The translations under genes and the position numbers were made by a program. The notes beneath the pieces are model-generated. The model searched no databases and was not told where the DNA came from. It was given only the letters and a program-made list of their open reading frames with translations. A stretch of 64,000 nucleotides of DNA, from NCBI GenBank assembly GCA_948146395.1, contig OX411543.1, positions 56,225,689 through 56,289,688 of the forward strand, written 5' to 3'. Positions within the stretch are counted from its first letter, which is position 1. Every line of letters begins with the position of its first letter. The stretch is from Fragum whitleyi. Lineage: Eukaryota > Mollusca > Bivalvia > Cardiida > Cardiidae. Positions 11,282 through 23,244 of the stretch are shown here, piece by piece.

Positions 11282-11559
11282 TTTGAATGTATTACATTTG
11301 TTAACTTTTTCCTTTTTGGTAATGGTAAATAGTGAAAAAATGAAAATCATTTTCCTAGAAACTGCTCAATAGAATTCAACCATATTTCTGAAAATGTTGA
11401 TCAGATGTCTAATTCAGGGCCTTTAAAATGCTGCTAATATTTCTTTATAGGTTGGTTTTGAACTGATTATTTGCTAGGAATTATCCTTTATTGACCCTTA
11501 ATCAGATTGCCTTAAAAAAATACTTTCATGGCTAAGGGCTTGTTTCCAAATATAAATAA

Positions 11560-11847
11560 GCCGCGGCAATAGCGCAGTTGGTAGCGCGCCGGACTTCTAA
11601 TCCAGGGGTCTTTATTCGCACGGGTTTGATCCCCGGCCGCGGCACTTATCCTTTCCGACATTTGTCTTCCACCAATGGGTAGATAATCGTAAACCTATGT
11701 GGAATAGCAACTGGAGGCTAGGAAAGGGATGTGGTGGTAGTACTGGTGTGAGAAATACCAGGAATCCATCGTTAGGTGCTCCAGTCGTCGCGATATAACT
11801 GAAAGAATGTTGAAAGCGACTGAAACCCCAATTCAAATCAAATCAAA
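11560..11847 (+). mobile_element. tRNA-derived SINE, nearly full length
   Basis: The tRNA-like head GCCGCGGCAATAGCGCAGTT with A box (AGCGCAGTTGGTAGCGC) and B box GGTTTGATCCCC is followed by the conserved body ('cctttccgacatttgtct', 'ggtgctccag', 'tgttgaaagcg') and a CAAAT-rich tail. Target duplications CCAAATATAAATAA (11546-11559) and CCAAATATGAATAA (11848-11861) differ by one base. It is a SINE, not a functional tRNA gene, because the same body follows all copies. Confidence 0.88.
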
Positions 11848-12137
11848 CCAAATATGAATAAAGTGAAAATGTTAGTCATTTTCTCAGAACTTGCTCACAG
11901 ATTTTAATCAATTTCTGATGATTTTTCCTTGGGTAACTGAATGTTTAACTAATATATAAAATAATCTAATGAAAATCATATTTTTATAGGCAAGTACATC
12001 TTGTTAAGGTCAGCTTTTCTCTTCTACACTGGGTCATGTGGTGTGGCCGTCATCCAATGTCAATAATTCAGTGTTAAAAATGCTACTTTAGAGTTCACAA
12101 ATTGCCTTAATCTTTCTCAAACTTCTCTTGCTCAGGG

Positions 12138-14996
12138 TTTTTAGCTCACCTGAGCACATCGTGCTCAAGGTGAGTTTTTGTGATCATTAAATGTCCGTAG
12201 TGCGTCGTCTGGCGTCAACAATCTTAGTGTTTGCACTCTAGAGCCCACAAATATAGCTTCATGAAACTTGGTCAGAATGTTGGCCAGGTCACAAGTATGA
12301 ACCCTATTAAAAATGGGAAGGATCCGTGCCATATCACAGGGAAAAGGGGCCATAATGACAATTTTCTTGTTTACATTGTAGAGACCACAAATATGGCCCA
12401 ATCTTTATGAAATTTGGTCAGAATGTTGGCCAAGCCACAAGGATGATCCCTATCGAAAATGGGAAGGATCTGTGCCATATCACGGGAAAAGGGGCCTTAA
12501 GGACATTTTTAGCTCACCTGAGCACGAAGTGCTCATGTGAGCTATTGTGATCACCTTTCATCCGGCGTCCGTCCGTCGGTCGTCCGGCGTCCGTCAACAA
12601 TTTCTTTAAAAGACATCTCCTCCTAAACTACTTGGCCAATTTACACCAAATTTTACAGAAATGTTGCTTAGGTGGTCCCCTTCAAAAATAGCAAAAAGAA
12701 TTGAAATCCATGAAAAACTCTGGTTGCTATGGCAACAAACAGTGAAATTTTAAGAAAATCTTTAAAATTCTTCTTCTTCTCAACCAGTAGTCCTACAGAC
12801 TTAAAACTTGGCATGGATGATCAGTTCATAGACCTGAATTAAAATAGCTAAAATCATATGTTTTGGGCCACCAGGTGCGGAGCACCAGGGGGGAGGGGGT
12901 AGTACTTTGGGTAAATTTTGTAATCTTTAATCTTCTTCTTCTTTGGAACCAGGAGCCCTACAGACTTGAAAATTGGCATGGATGATCAGCTCATAGACCT
13001 AAATGAAAATAGCTAAAACCATATCTGTTGGGCTGCCAGGTGCGGAGCACCAGGGGCGAGGGGGTAGTACTTTTATGAAAATTTTGTAATCTTTAACCTT
13101 CTTCTTCTGATGAACTAGGAGCCTGACAGATTTGAATATTGGCATGGATGATCAGCATATGGACATTTATAAAAAAAACTAGAACCATGACTGTAGATTC
13201 ACCAGGTGTGGAGCACCAGGGGGGAGAGGGTAGTACTTTTGTGAAAATTTTGTAATCTTTAACCTTTTTCTTCTTCTATTCACAAGCCCTACAGACACGA
13301 AAATTGGCATGGAGGACCTGCTCATAGATGTTAATAAAAATAGCTAAAATCATGACTGTAATGCCACCAGGGGCAGAGCACCAGGGGGGAGAGGGTAGTA
13401 CTTTTGTGAAAATTTTGTAACTTTAACCTTTATCGTCTAATGAACCAGGAGCCCTACAGACTTCAATATTGGCATGGATGATAAGCATATGGATCTAAAA
13501 TAAAATAGCTAAAAGCATGAATGTAGGGCCACCAGATGCGGAGCATTATGGGGGAGGGGGTAGTACTTTGGATCAATTTTGAAATCTTTAACCTTATTCT
13601 TCTCCTGGATCAGGAACCCTACAGACTTGAAAATTGTAATGGGTGATCAATATATTGACATTAATAAAAATAGCTAAAATCATGACTGTAGGGTCACCAG
13701 GTGCTGAGTGTCTTGGGGAGGGGGTAGTACTTTGGATCATTTTTGAAATCTTTAAACTTCCTCTAATGAACCAGGAGTCCTACAGACTTGAATATTGGTA
13801 TGAATGATCAGCATATGGACATTAATTGAATTAGCTAAAATCATGACTGTAGATTCACCAGGTGCAGAGCATCTTGGGGGAGGGGGAGTGCTTTGTTGAG
13901 AATTTTGAATCCCTACAGCCTTTATATTTGACATGGATTGATCAACTAAATAAAAAGAAAACCTTGAAAGTCTCAGACTCAGCCTGTTTATCTGGCATAG
14001 ATTAGCTGATCACAGACCTTTTATGAAAAAAGCTTAAATAAATAATGACCAGGGGAGGAGCAGAGGGGGGGGGGGGAGGATTATTTCAAATGTTATCTGA
14101 TTGAATAAGTGAAAATCTCTTTTTCTGTGGTTGCATGGACATACCTAGGTAATGAAGCTTTTTTCTCAGGTGAGCGACCCAGGGCCAACGGCGCTCTTGT
14201 TTTTGTTTACACTCTAGAGGCCACAAATATGGCCCAATCTTCATGAAACTTTGTCAGAATGTTGGCCAGGTCACAAGGATTAACCCTATTGAAAATGGGA
14301 AGGATCTGTGCCATATCACGGGAAAAGGGGCCTTAATGACAATTTTCTTGTTTACACTCTAGAGGCCACAAATATGGCTCAATCTTTATGAAATTTGGTC
14401 AGAAGGTTGGCCAGGTCACAAGGATGATCCCTATCGAAAATGGGTAGGATCTGTGCCATATCACGGGAAAAGGGGCCTTAAGGACATTTTTTTTGTTTAC
14501 ACTCTAGAGGCCACAAATATGGCCCAATCTACATGAAACTTGGTCAGAATGTTGGCCAGGTCACAAGGATGAACCCTATTGAAAATGGAAAGGATCCATG
14601 CCATATCACGGGAAAAGGGGCCTTAATAACAATTTTCTTGTTTACTCTCTGGAGGCCACAAATACTGTCCAATCTTCATGAAACTTGGTCAGAATGTTTG
14701 TCAGGTCACAAGGATGAACCCTATTGAAAATGGAAAGGATCCATGCCATATTACGGGAAAAGGGGCCTTAATGACAATTTTCTTGTTTTCACTCTAGAGG
14801 CTACAAATATGGTCCAATCTTCATGTAACTTGGTCAGAATGTTTGTCAGGTCACAATGATGAACCCTATTGAAAATGGGAAGGATCAGTGCCATATCACA
14901 GAAAAAAAAATTATGACCTTTGCTTGAAATTTGCATATCAAATGAGACAAAGAAACGAAGGTGAGCGATATAGGACCATCATGGTCCTCTTGTTTC
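12138..14996 (+). repeat. HINE element, AGCTCACCTGAGC family, split by nested element
   Basis: Starts in a T-run with AGCTCACCTGAGCAC and GTGCTCAAGGTGAG (hairpin), then TGTCCGT-like sequence. About 150-bp units follow with 'gaaacttggtcagaatgttg', 'gaaaatgggaaggatc' and 'catatcacgggaaaaggggc'. It ends with AGGTGAGCGATA, hairpin GGACCATCATGGTCC and CTCTTGTTT. An insert at 12507-14201 divides the array. Confidence 0.85.
12507..14201 (+). repeat. Nested HINE element, about 165-bp units
   Basis: Starts TTTTTAGCTCACCTGAGCAC with a GTCCG-rich tract (12560-12595), then seven units with 'ccaccaggtgcggagcacca', 'gggggagggggtagtact' and 'ggcatggatgatcag' (near 12878, 13045, 13208, 13373, 13538, 13703 and 13865). 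It ends CTCAGGTGAGCGACCC, stem GGGCC/GGCGC, then CTCTTGTT. The outer element resumes at a T-run with 'gtttacactctagaggcc', and no target duplication is visible. Confidence 0.85.
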
Positions 14997-15076
14997 ATAG
15001 TTTGATCTGCTGAATCAGGCTATATTCAGGAGCGATACTGGGGTACTCACCCATCTAGTTCTCCTACTGCATTGTG

Positions 15077-15147
15077 ATGGCTCAATGGGAAACAGCTGTA
15101 ACTGCCTGTTAGTTTATAGGCAGTTACAACTGTTTTGCACTGAGCCA
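15077..15147. repeat. Foldback MITE (GGCTCAGTGGGAAACAG family)
   Basis: Left arm GATGGCTCAATGGGAAACAG with CTGTAACTGCCT; right arm AGGCAGTTACAACTG with TTTTGCACTGAGCCATC. The loop is about 10 bp. Very close to 44767-44847. Confidence 0.75.
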
Positions 15148-15358
15148 TCAACTGGCAGCAAAGAAATTTAATGACATCAAATCTAAGGAATCATATTCTT
15201 CTCTGATAATGTACTTTCATTGATCTTGATTATAATTCTGTCAAGTTTGAAATGCCATTCTGCAAACTCACCAAAAATTAAACTGAGTAAACCTTGGAAG
15301 ACTTCTTTGAAGAACTGTTGCACAAACAAGAATTGCGTAAAAGATAATTTATCTACAG

Positions 15359-15660
15359 ATTTTTAGCTTGGCTTTTTTTGGAGAAAACCTGAGGTATTGT
15401 GATCACCTTGAAGTCTTTCTCGTTGGCAATGTTGTTAGTGTTGGAGTGACAAACTTTAATCTTGGTCATATATCTCTGTTGTTATTGATAATATCTTTAT
15501 GGAACTTGGCATGTTCACCATCACAAGAGCTGTATCCAGAGTTTCAAGGAGATAACTCCAGAAACATTTCTGTAAGAGTGATACCCATTTTCGACTTAGA
15601 TTTTTAGCATTATGAAGCACCTACAGCCGAGCGTTGCACCACTAGGCTGTGCTCTTATTG
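15359..15660 (+). repeat. Short HINE element, AGCTTGGCT family
   Basis: T-run, AGCTTGGCT, 'gagaaaacctgaggtattgt', one unit ('gatatctttatggaacttgg'-like), then CAGCCGAGCG, a short hairpin-like stretch and CTCTTATT. It is a one-unit relative of 8286-8838, and 43809-44110 is closer still. Confidence 0.65.
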
Positions 15661-15817
15661 TAAAGATGTTATATATCAAAGTAATCGTTTAAATATAAAA
15701 AGAAAATAATGCATAGTAATGAAAATTTAAAAAAAAAAATAGTCTCTGTTGTAAAATGAAAAAAAATAAAAATTTGATTTTCATCAAAAGATTGCAACAT
15801 AAAAAAAAAATTCAATG

Positions 15818-15893
15818 GGTCAGCACACAGCTATTGCACTAGTGTCTAAATATTCAAAGACACTTACAATAGTTTTGCACTTACTCCTGGATT
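15818..15893. repeat. Short foldback MITE
   Basis: GGGTCAGCACACAGCTATTG on the left and CAATAGTTTTGCACTTACTC on the right surround GTGTCTAAAT/GACACTTAC. Diverged member of the GCACTGACC-arm foldbacks. Confidence 0.45.
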
Positions 15894-15956
15894 TGATTAA
15901 CTGCTTTATTGTGTCATTATGGAGAATAATGAAGTATATCATATATGACCTTGCAG

Positions 15957-16116
15957 GACAGGGGTAGTGACATAATGAAGCGTCTGAAACCTGCAGAATC
16001 TTTGTATAAACAGAAGTACGAGTCTCAGACTCAGACTTCACTCTCGTCATTGGACTCAGATAAATCAGAAGGTATTGAAGTTATTCCGGGGCAATACGGA
16101 TCTAAATTTATTTCTA
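15957..16116 (+). CDS. Coding exon c of unrecognised gene
   Basis: A 160-bp exon after acceptor ATGACCTTGCAG, ending at donor GTAAGT. It starts in phase 0 and encodes 53 residues beginning DRGSDIMKRLKPAESLYKQK, then a Ser/Gln/Thr-rich stretch (QTQTSLSSLDSDKSEG) and VIPGQYGSKFIS. The trailing A joins the next exon to give Lys. Reading through the donor would add only about 17 residues before a stop, so splicing is preferred, though intron retention could make a shorter isoform. No family recognised. Position in a gene with much longer, repeat-filled introns is typical for this genome type. Confidence 0.65.
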
Positions 16117-16276
16117 GTAAGTTAGATAAAAATCCCTGGAGTTCTGCTGCCTGTGGTAAAGAGACATAACTATAAAGAGCTTCTTTTAGGTAAATGTTTT
16201 TTGTGTAAACTTTTTATGAATATCATGCAAATTTACCGAAAAGAGGTATACAGGTGAAGTTTTTTCATTTAAAATT

Positions 16277-16412
16277 GAGCCTGTGCCTGACAATTTCATC
16301 AATTTGACATGTGCGTGAAGGGCAAACATTAACCAACATTGACTGCCACAGAATGGCAAGAGTCTTTCCTTGGAGCACATTTGAAATTGTTGGAAATGTC
16401 ATTGACAGGCTC
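16277..16412. repeat. MITE, GAGCCTGTG family, 136 bp
   Basis: Starts GAGCCTGTGCCTGACAATTT and ends GTTGGAAATGTCATTGACAG GCTC; the ends are inverted copies. Lies 161 bp downstream of the exon at 15957-16116. Confidence 0.65.
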
Positions 16413-16835
16413 AAAGAAAAAGTTATGTCCCTTTATAAGATGCTAGTTCCTGTTTACAGTGGTGTGGCTCCCTGCTAACAGTATCACTATGACAACTGGT
16501 TTGTTACCATGACAATAATGTAGGTCACAACCATCCTGATTCATCCCTCACCCATTATTACTGACATCACATTATCACAAATCTAACAGGCTCCCTTGAA
16601 TACCCTAGTTGTTTTCAAGTAGCATCACCAAATGCATACTAAACTGATCTCATGGTTATTTAATTGACTCGTGATGTTGCAATTTTAAATGAAGTTTCAA
16701 AAGATAAAGTTTTCAATTTCCATCTGACTGAGGCTCATGCAATGATAAATACAAAGAATTTGGAATAAAAGAAAAGGTACAGGCGTTTGAATTTTAATTC
16801 TGATAATATCTTACTTAGGTTATTTGTCATTTTTA
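16413..16835. other. Intron, nothing recognised
   Basis: Unique-looking intron sequence between two repeats. Confidence 0.4.
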
Positions 16836-17867
16836 TTAGCTCCACTGGCTGAAAGCCACTGGGGCTATTGTCATGGCGTTGTGTCCGTCGTGCGTCCGTC
16901 CGTCCGTGCGTCCGGTCGTAAACTTTTTCTTTAAAAATCTTCTCTTTAGAAACTACTGGATGGATTTCAACCAAACTTCACAGGAATGATCCTTGGGTGA
17001 CCCTCTTTCAAAGTTGTTCAAGAAATTTTGATCCAATGAAAAACGTGGATTTAATGGGCGTGGCTATTTTCCAAATATGGTAAAAAGTGACTTTTCTCAG
17101 GTTCTAACCGATGGATATCAACCAAATTTTACATGAATGATCCTTGGGTGACCCTTTATCAGTCTACAAAAGAATTTTGTAATCGGATGAAAAATATGTA
17201 TTTTATGGGCGGAGGTCATTTCTCTATATGTTATATAGTGGAAACTTTGAAAATCATTTTCTCAGAATCTAACTGATAGATATGAACCAAATTTTACATG
17301 AATGATCCTTGGATGACCCTTTATCAGTCTACAAAAGATTATTGTGATCGGATAAAAAATATGTACTTTATTGGTGGAGGTCATTTCTCTATATGTTATA
17401 TAGTGGAAACTTTGAAAATCATTTTCTCAGAATGTAAGTGATAGATATCAACCAAATCTTACATGAATGATCCTTGGGTGACCCTTTATCAGTCTACAAA
17501 AAATTATTGTGATTGGATGAAAAATATGTATTTTATGGGCGGAGGTCATTTCTCTATATGTTATATAGTGGAAACTTTGAAAATCATTTTCTCAGAATGT
17601 TACTGATGGATATCAATCAAACTTCACTAGTATAATCTACTAGGGTGATCCATTATCATTCAGCCAAAAATTTTTGTGATTTGAAGAAAAATATGTATTT
17701 TATGGGCGGAGGTCATTCCTCTATATGTTATAATTGTGAAAACTTTGAAAATCTTTTCAACATCAGTAGAAGCCAAAATATCTAAAAATCTAGTCAAAAC
17801 GTAGATTTGCTATTACAAGAAATTCAAGCCTGTGGAGCGACACAAGCCATTCATGGCTTTCTAGTTT
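16836..17867 (+). repeat. HINE element, AGCTCCACTGG family, about 166-bp units
   Basis: Starts TTAGCTCCACTGGCTGAAAG with AGCCACTGGGGCT, then CGTCCGTCCGTCCGTGCGTC. Five units contain 'atgaatgatccttgggtgac', 'tatgggcggaggtcatttct' and 'actttgaaaatc'. It ends CTGTGGAGCGA, hairpin AAGCCATTCATGGCTT and CTAGTTT, a variant of CTCTTGTT. Confidence 0.82.
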
Positions 17868-18929
17868 ATGAAATGCATTTCAGAGTGCATGGTTTCTAAG
17901 TTTAGCTTTGGTTGGTCAAACCAAATTAGATATCACTTTAGATAAATATAATCATCAAGATTGAAATAAGCACTTGGTATTGAATAGTTGTTCTCTTTGT
18001 TCCTGAAGGATTTTTAGGGGTTACTGCAATATGTGGCTTTGATACTAAATACGGTGATGGCTTGACATTTTGGTCTTAAATGTTTTGCCCAAAATGGAAA
18101 AGGCCCTTTTTTATAAATTAGGTATTTTCTTACTTTCTCATTTTTCTCATTGTTTCATCAGCTTATTTTAATACCCAATGCTAGAACTTATTCAATTCAT
18201 TCATAGAAAGTTAAAGAATTTATCATAATTAAATGTGTTGCTACTCTTAACTCTTTGGGGCTGGTTATTGTAGCTGAGATTATGGCTATGAAAGACTAAT
18301 ACTTTGATGCTATATTCAGCTGATTTTTGCTACCCTTTGACAATACTTTGTCTTATTTAACTAAATTAAAATTCCATTGTTTGTTGTAATAAATAGGGGT
18401 AAGCATCATCAACCAATATTTATTGAAGATAAAATGTCATCCTATTTCATAATTTATGCAATTGTTTAGATAACATGCTCATGGATCAATTATTATAACC
18501 TGAAATTATTGACATGATTTGACCTTTACGCAACGAATAAATTAGCCGATGAATACATTTACCATGTAGGAATAACGGTGGTTACGGAAAGCTTCGTCTA
18601 AACCCGCGGAACTATGTTTACATATGATCATAAAATTTTACTTACAGTCACTAACGGTTCCATGGTCGAGAGGTCGCAGTCATATAAAGTATACTTTGGC
18701 GGTTTAAATCTGAACAAAGTCTTTTTTTTTCTTTTTTTTCTATTAACATATCACAAAAAACACGCATGGCTTTCTTGTGTTTTCTGACGATATATTTATT
18801 AGAAACCTTTGCTTTATACTTTTGTCAAAGAAATTGTCTTCAACTTAATAGTTTGTCGAAATTTGAACGAGCAAATGAAGAAGTGTTAATCAGGTAACAT
18901 TTTTTTTTTTTAAATCAGCTTGTAGAACC
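17868..18929. other. Intron; one tRNA-like segment, no gene
   Basis: Mostly AT-rich intron. Around 18652-18720 an A-box-like TGGTCGAGAGG and a degenerate B box GGTTTAAATC suggest an old tRNA-derived repeat on the + strand. No conserved SINE body follows, so this is tentative. Confidence 0.35.
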
Positions 18930-20190
18930 TTTTTATACGCCGGAGGCGGACGTATATTGGCGTCATCTTCTCCGTCTGTCCGTCCGTACGTCCGTCCACT
19001 TTTCTTGTCAACGCAACTCCTCCTAAACTACTGGCTGGATCTTCTTGAAACTTGGTCAATATTATCACCTCAATTGGTAGATGTGCATGAAGGAAGGATT
19101 TTACGGTTCGTTGATTTTTGCCTGAGTTATGCCCCTTGATAACTTAGTCTCTGAGTCCACATTTCTTGTCAATGCAACTCCTCCTAAGTTTCTGGCTGGA
19201 TCTTCTTGAAACTTGGTCAATGTAATCACCTCAATTGGTAGATGTGCATGAAGGAAGGATTTTACGGTTCGTTGATTTTTGCCTGAGTTATGCCCCTTGA
19301 TAACTTAGTCTCTAGGTCCACTTTTCTTGTCAATGCAACTCCTCCTAAGTTTCTGGCTTGATCTTCTTGAAACTTGGTCAATGTAATCACCTCAATTGGT
19401 AGATGTGCATGAAGGAAGGATTTTACGGTTCGTTGATTTTTGCCTGAGTTATGCCCCTTGATAACTTAGTCTCTGAGTCCACTTTTCTTGTCAACGCAAC
19501 TACTCCTAAGTTTCTGGCTGGATCTTCTTGAAACTTGGTCAATGTTATCACCTCAATTGGTATATGTGCATGAAGTAAGGATTTTATGGTTCGTTGATTT
19601 TTGCCTGAGTTATGCCCCTTTAAAACTTAGTCTCTGGGGCTTATTGCCTCAGTTATGCCCCCTTAAAATTTAGTCTCTGGGGCTTATTGAAATTGCAGCC
19701 TTGTGAATGCAACTCTTCCTAAGTTTCTGGCTGGATCTAAATGAAACTTGGTGGATGTTATAACCGAAATTGGTAGATGAGCATGAAGTAAGGATTTTAT
19801 GGTTCATTAATTTTACACTAAATTAAGCCCCCTTATAACTTAGTATCTAGGGCTTATTGAAATTGCAGCCTTTTGAACACAACTCCTCCTTAATTTTTGT
19901 CTTTATTTAAATGAAACTTGGTCAATGTCATCACCATAATTTGTAGATGTATATGGATCAAGGATTTTATGGCTCATTTATTTCCCTGAATTATGTCCCC
20001 TTAAAACTTAGTGCCTGGGGCTTATTGAAATTGCAGCCTTGTGAAGGCAACTCCTCCTAACTTTTTGTCTTGATTTAAATGAAACTTGGTCATTTTCAAT
20101 TAAGTTCTGTCAAAATAAGTAGTGTCTACAATTATTTTTGTGTAACAGCAGCAAAGTGGCGGCGTATTTTGTGACGATGGCACTCTTGTT
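18930..20190 (+). repeat. HINE element, ACGCCGG family, 161-bp units, copy 2
   Basis: TTTTATACGCCGGAGGCGGA, GTCCGTCC microsatellite, four near-identical units, then diverged units. It ends GTGGCGGCGTATTTT, GTGACGATGGCAC and CTCTTGTT. Its units are close to those at 5728-7124, and the two copies share the same order of good then diverged units, so they descend from one source element. Confidence 0.87.
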
Positions 20191-21031
20191 AGATATAGAT
20201 CTATATGAGAGAACTTGAAATTTGAAAGCATACAGACGATCTTATTTGTTATTGTCTGAGAGATACATATAGAGATATTTGAGATGTAACAGAAGTTATA
20301 ATTAAAAATGAAAAAAATACAAAAAAAAGAAACAAGTAATAGGTAAGAAATATATCATTTTTTTGAAAAATAAAAATAAGATTGATCGAGGCTCGAACCA
20401 TGGATCTTTTGTTCTGAAGTTCGTCGACCTTACAACTATATCTAGATGAACCTTCTACCTACGATGGCGCAAAATAAACATATAAATCGTATTGATCGAC
20501 CTCTGAGATAATACGAAAAGTAACGATTATGTAAAATTGGAATAAATAAAGCGTGTAATTATTTAGATAGAGGTCATGCTCAATCATGTCAAAAAATTTA
20601 AGTTATACATCAAAATATATAATACAAAGCCAGAATGAAAAGAAAATCGATGAAGGAAAAAGAGGAAAATACCTATAGTTTCCAAGATTATACTTGGTAA
20701 AATTTGCCTATTATGTAACACAATTACCTAATTGAAAAGTAATCTATATGATCTATATTGATACAGGTATTGATAAGGATTGGATATCTTGAACTTGCAG
20801 TTTCTTGTCTTTATTTAGAATAAAGATCTGTTGATTTCAGCAACAGAAAGACAGCTTAGCAATATACAGCATGTAAGTCACAGAAGCTCAATATATATTA
20901 ATGATATTTGTTTTAGCATACAGACAGTGCTGTATTCATCAGTTGGAAAAACCCATGGAAAGTGGGATTCCTGATCTCTAATGTTATGAAGATGAAATAA
21001 CATAGTTTTCTTTTGGTCTGTAATTTTGTAG
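20191..21031. other. Intron; possible tRNA-derived repeat on the - strand
   Basis: At 20393-20465 the - strand reads like a tRNA head, with 'ggtcgacgaacttcagaac' and a B box GGTTCGAGCC, followed by A/T-rich sequence. This is probably a tRNA-derived SINE fragment. The remainder is AT-rich intron. Confidence 0.35.
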
Positions 21032-21746
21032 AACAAATCAAAAGAAGTCAGAGTGAAAAGGGAGGAGACAGACTACAAAACCTGATATCAAAGTATCGAG
21101 GATACAGCGAAGCAGGCAGTTCTGTACCAGAAAGAAAAATCAAGCCATTGTCCTTGTCACCAAGCAGCAAGATGGGGTTGGTAACTAAGGGGCGGAGCTT
21201 TGGTCCTGCAGCTGCAAAAGGAGAGAAAGAGGTGAGTGGAGATGAATCTGTTGATACTGCACGTGTGTTGAATTTTCACGATCAAGATTCTTCTTTTAAT
21301 GCACCGAGTGATACTTCCTCAATTGAAGCCTTTAATAATGCTCAAGCTAGTACTTTTGTAGAAGTAAGCATTGCTAAAGAAATTGAAGCTGCTGAAGCTG
21401 CAGAAAGAGCAGCCACAAAACTTAAAGAAGTTCAAGAAGCAGATAGACTCAAAGCCTTAGGGCAAGGAAATAATGCTTCTATAAGTGAAACTTCTGCAAT
21501 TAATGGCACATCTGAACACACTGACAGAGTTGAAGAGAAGATTGTTTCAGCTATTAGTGCAGCAGTTGGCACGTCTGTTGGCTCTAAAGAGATTGGTCAG
21601 GGAGATGGTGCATTACTGGAACAGAAGGCTGATGAGAATGGAGAAGATGATGGCGACTTTGATGATGATGATGATGATGACGCTGACGATGAAGAAGTGT
21701 TTGATTCTGATTCAGAACAAAAAGACATTGATGCCTTGATTGACAG
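21032..21746 (+). CDS. Coding exon d (main exon) of unrecognised gene, acidic tail
   Basis: The longest exon, 715 bp, with acceptor GGTCTGTAATTTTGTAG and donor GTAATT. It encodes a split Lys, 237 residues and the first two bases of a Ser codon. Order: basic, Gln/Arg-rich start (QIKRSQSEKGGDRLQNLISK), a Ser/Pro-rich part (PLSLSPSSKM), a low-complexity linker, a helical Ala/Glu stretch (KEIEAAEAAERAATKLKEVQ), a Thr/Ser-rich linker, and a run of seven Asp inside a longer Asp/Glu tract followed by FDSDSEQKDIDALID. The Asp run is coded by a GAT microsatellite (21660-21680). Such acidic tracts bind basic partners in many proteins, but no function can be named. An overlapping Met-rich ORF in another frame is a shadow. 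Confidence 0.8.
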
Positions 21747-21877
21747 GTAATTGTGATTTCTTTTTAAATGTAGGGCTTGACATATTGGTTAAGATATCAT
21801 ATTTAAGTAATTCTTTACCATTATAAAGCAGAAAAGATATCTATCATCAATACTGACTGCAAAAAGGAATAGAATTA

Positions 21878-22867
21878 CAGTCAAACTTCGGTCTCTCGAA
21901 CAGGGGTAATCTCGAACACTAGGGAAAATTCGAACAAGCATTTCAGTCCTGGCAGATTTCGCTCATAATTCATAGTGTTCGACCTCGGAAAACTCGTACA
22001 ACAGGACGGTCGAACTCTCGAACACATTCTTCAGTCCGGAAGTTAAAAATGCTTTATATTTCACTTGGGAAAATTCGAACAAAGGGTCTATCGCTAATAA
22101 CAAGATGTCATATTTTGGTGATTTTCACACTTTTCAACGTGTAATCCTTTTTTGACACCTTACTGTCAATTACGCACTGCGCGTTATAATTACCAATTTC
22201 GTGAAAAATACACTGTTTTATCTAATTGAATTAACTTGTTGTTTGGCCATCTGCTATTACATTCATTACTATATATTGTCACTTATTGATGTTTCGGCGA
22301 CTAGTTAACTTAGCGATGTCAAAAAACATTCAGACCCGTAACGTCCGCTTGAAGGTATAACGAGAAGAATCCGAACGATTAACTCGTGTAGAATTTTGGG
22401 TTTTAAATATAGATGGATCTACATTTTCTCAAAAGCTGGCGTAAATTTATATGCTCGAAAACGTTTAAGGATCAGCATTTAGACTGTGTTTGAATTTGAC
22501 TTTATTTTTTTTCACTTGCAATTGAGGCCGCGTACGTAACAGGAATAATAATACGGTAGCCTTTAGTGTAAACAAAGGGATGCAACAATAAGATTCTTTA
22601 GTCTTAAGTTATTTCATCATTTTTTTTTTACTTTATTCATTTTCAAACCAAATCCCGTGGATCAATCGTAAGAAACCTAAAAACAGGGAATTAAAAAGTG
22701 AAATTGAAGAACCAAATAAGTATACGTATATTCGGATACGATGTATTACCGGATGTGGCGCATTCCCGTCTTCTGGTACCTTAACAGTTTTTTGGATTGG
22801 TCGAACAACCGATCTCTCGAACAAATTATCAAGTACCCAAGGTGTTCGAGCTACCGAAGTTTAACTG
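21878..22867. mobile_element. pogo/Tigger-like non-autonomous element, about 990 bp
   Basis: TA-flanked ends: CAGTCAAACTTCGGTCTCTC at the left and, inverted, CAGTTAAACTTCGGTAGCTC at the right. About 25 bp match with three differences. The TA duplication and CAGT start fit pogo-type Tc1/mariner relatives. No transposase ORF of useful length was seen. 'tctcgaac' recurs near both ends. Lies 130 bp after the main coding exon. Confidence 0.72.
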
Positions 22868-23244
22868 TATATAAAAGCTTTAGACTAATTGTTTGTAGAG
22901 ATTGATTGTAAAATAATAAGACTGTACGAACTGTACTAATGTTTATATTTTACTGAAATTACGAATCAAATCTTTTGATTACAAATCTTTAATATCACAA
23001 CTCTGCAAAATGATGATACATGGTTAAGGGTTACTTAATTTTGCTTTCGGAGATTTCATACCTTAAATATATCATGATAGATACTACTTAGATTTACTTA
23101 CTTTCTTTCAATCCATGTGTTTGCTGACTTTTTGGTTACCATTGCATCTGAATTTCCAAAATTATTATACCAACATCAAGATTACTTCCTTGAACTTCTA
23201 AATTTTACTCAATTTTTGTTGATAATGTACTGAAAGCATTTATA
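22868..23244. other. Intron, nothing recognised
   Basis: AT-rich intron without visible element ends. Confidence 0.4.

Noticed and set aside
11064..11372. 102-residue ORF
   Set aside because: Lies in a MITE and its 31-bp tandem units; overlapping ORF on the other strand.
11560..11645. tRNA gene
   Set aside because: The tRNA-like head is followed by the same SINE body in all copies and lies between target duplications.
12840..13920. CRISPR-like array or satellite
   Set aside because: Repeats are long, contiguous and diverged without spacers, and are bounded by transposon ends.
16117..16169. Read-through of exon c to a TAA as the gene end
   Set aside because: A GTAAGT donor at 16117 joins the main exon in exact phase; read-through would at best be intron retention.
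21485..21739. Met-rich 84-residue ORF within the main exon
   Set aside because: Out-of-frame shadow; the runs of Met come from the GAT repeat that codes Asp in the real frame.
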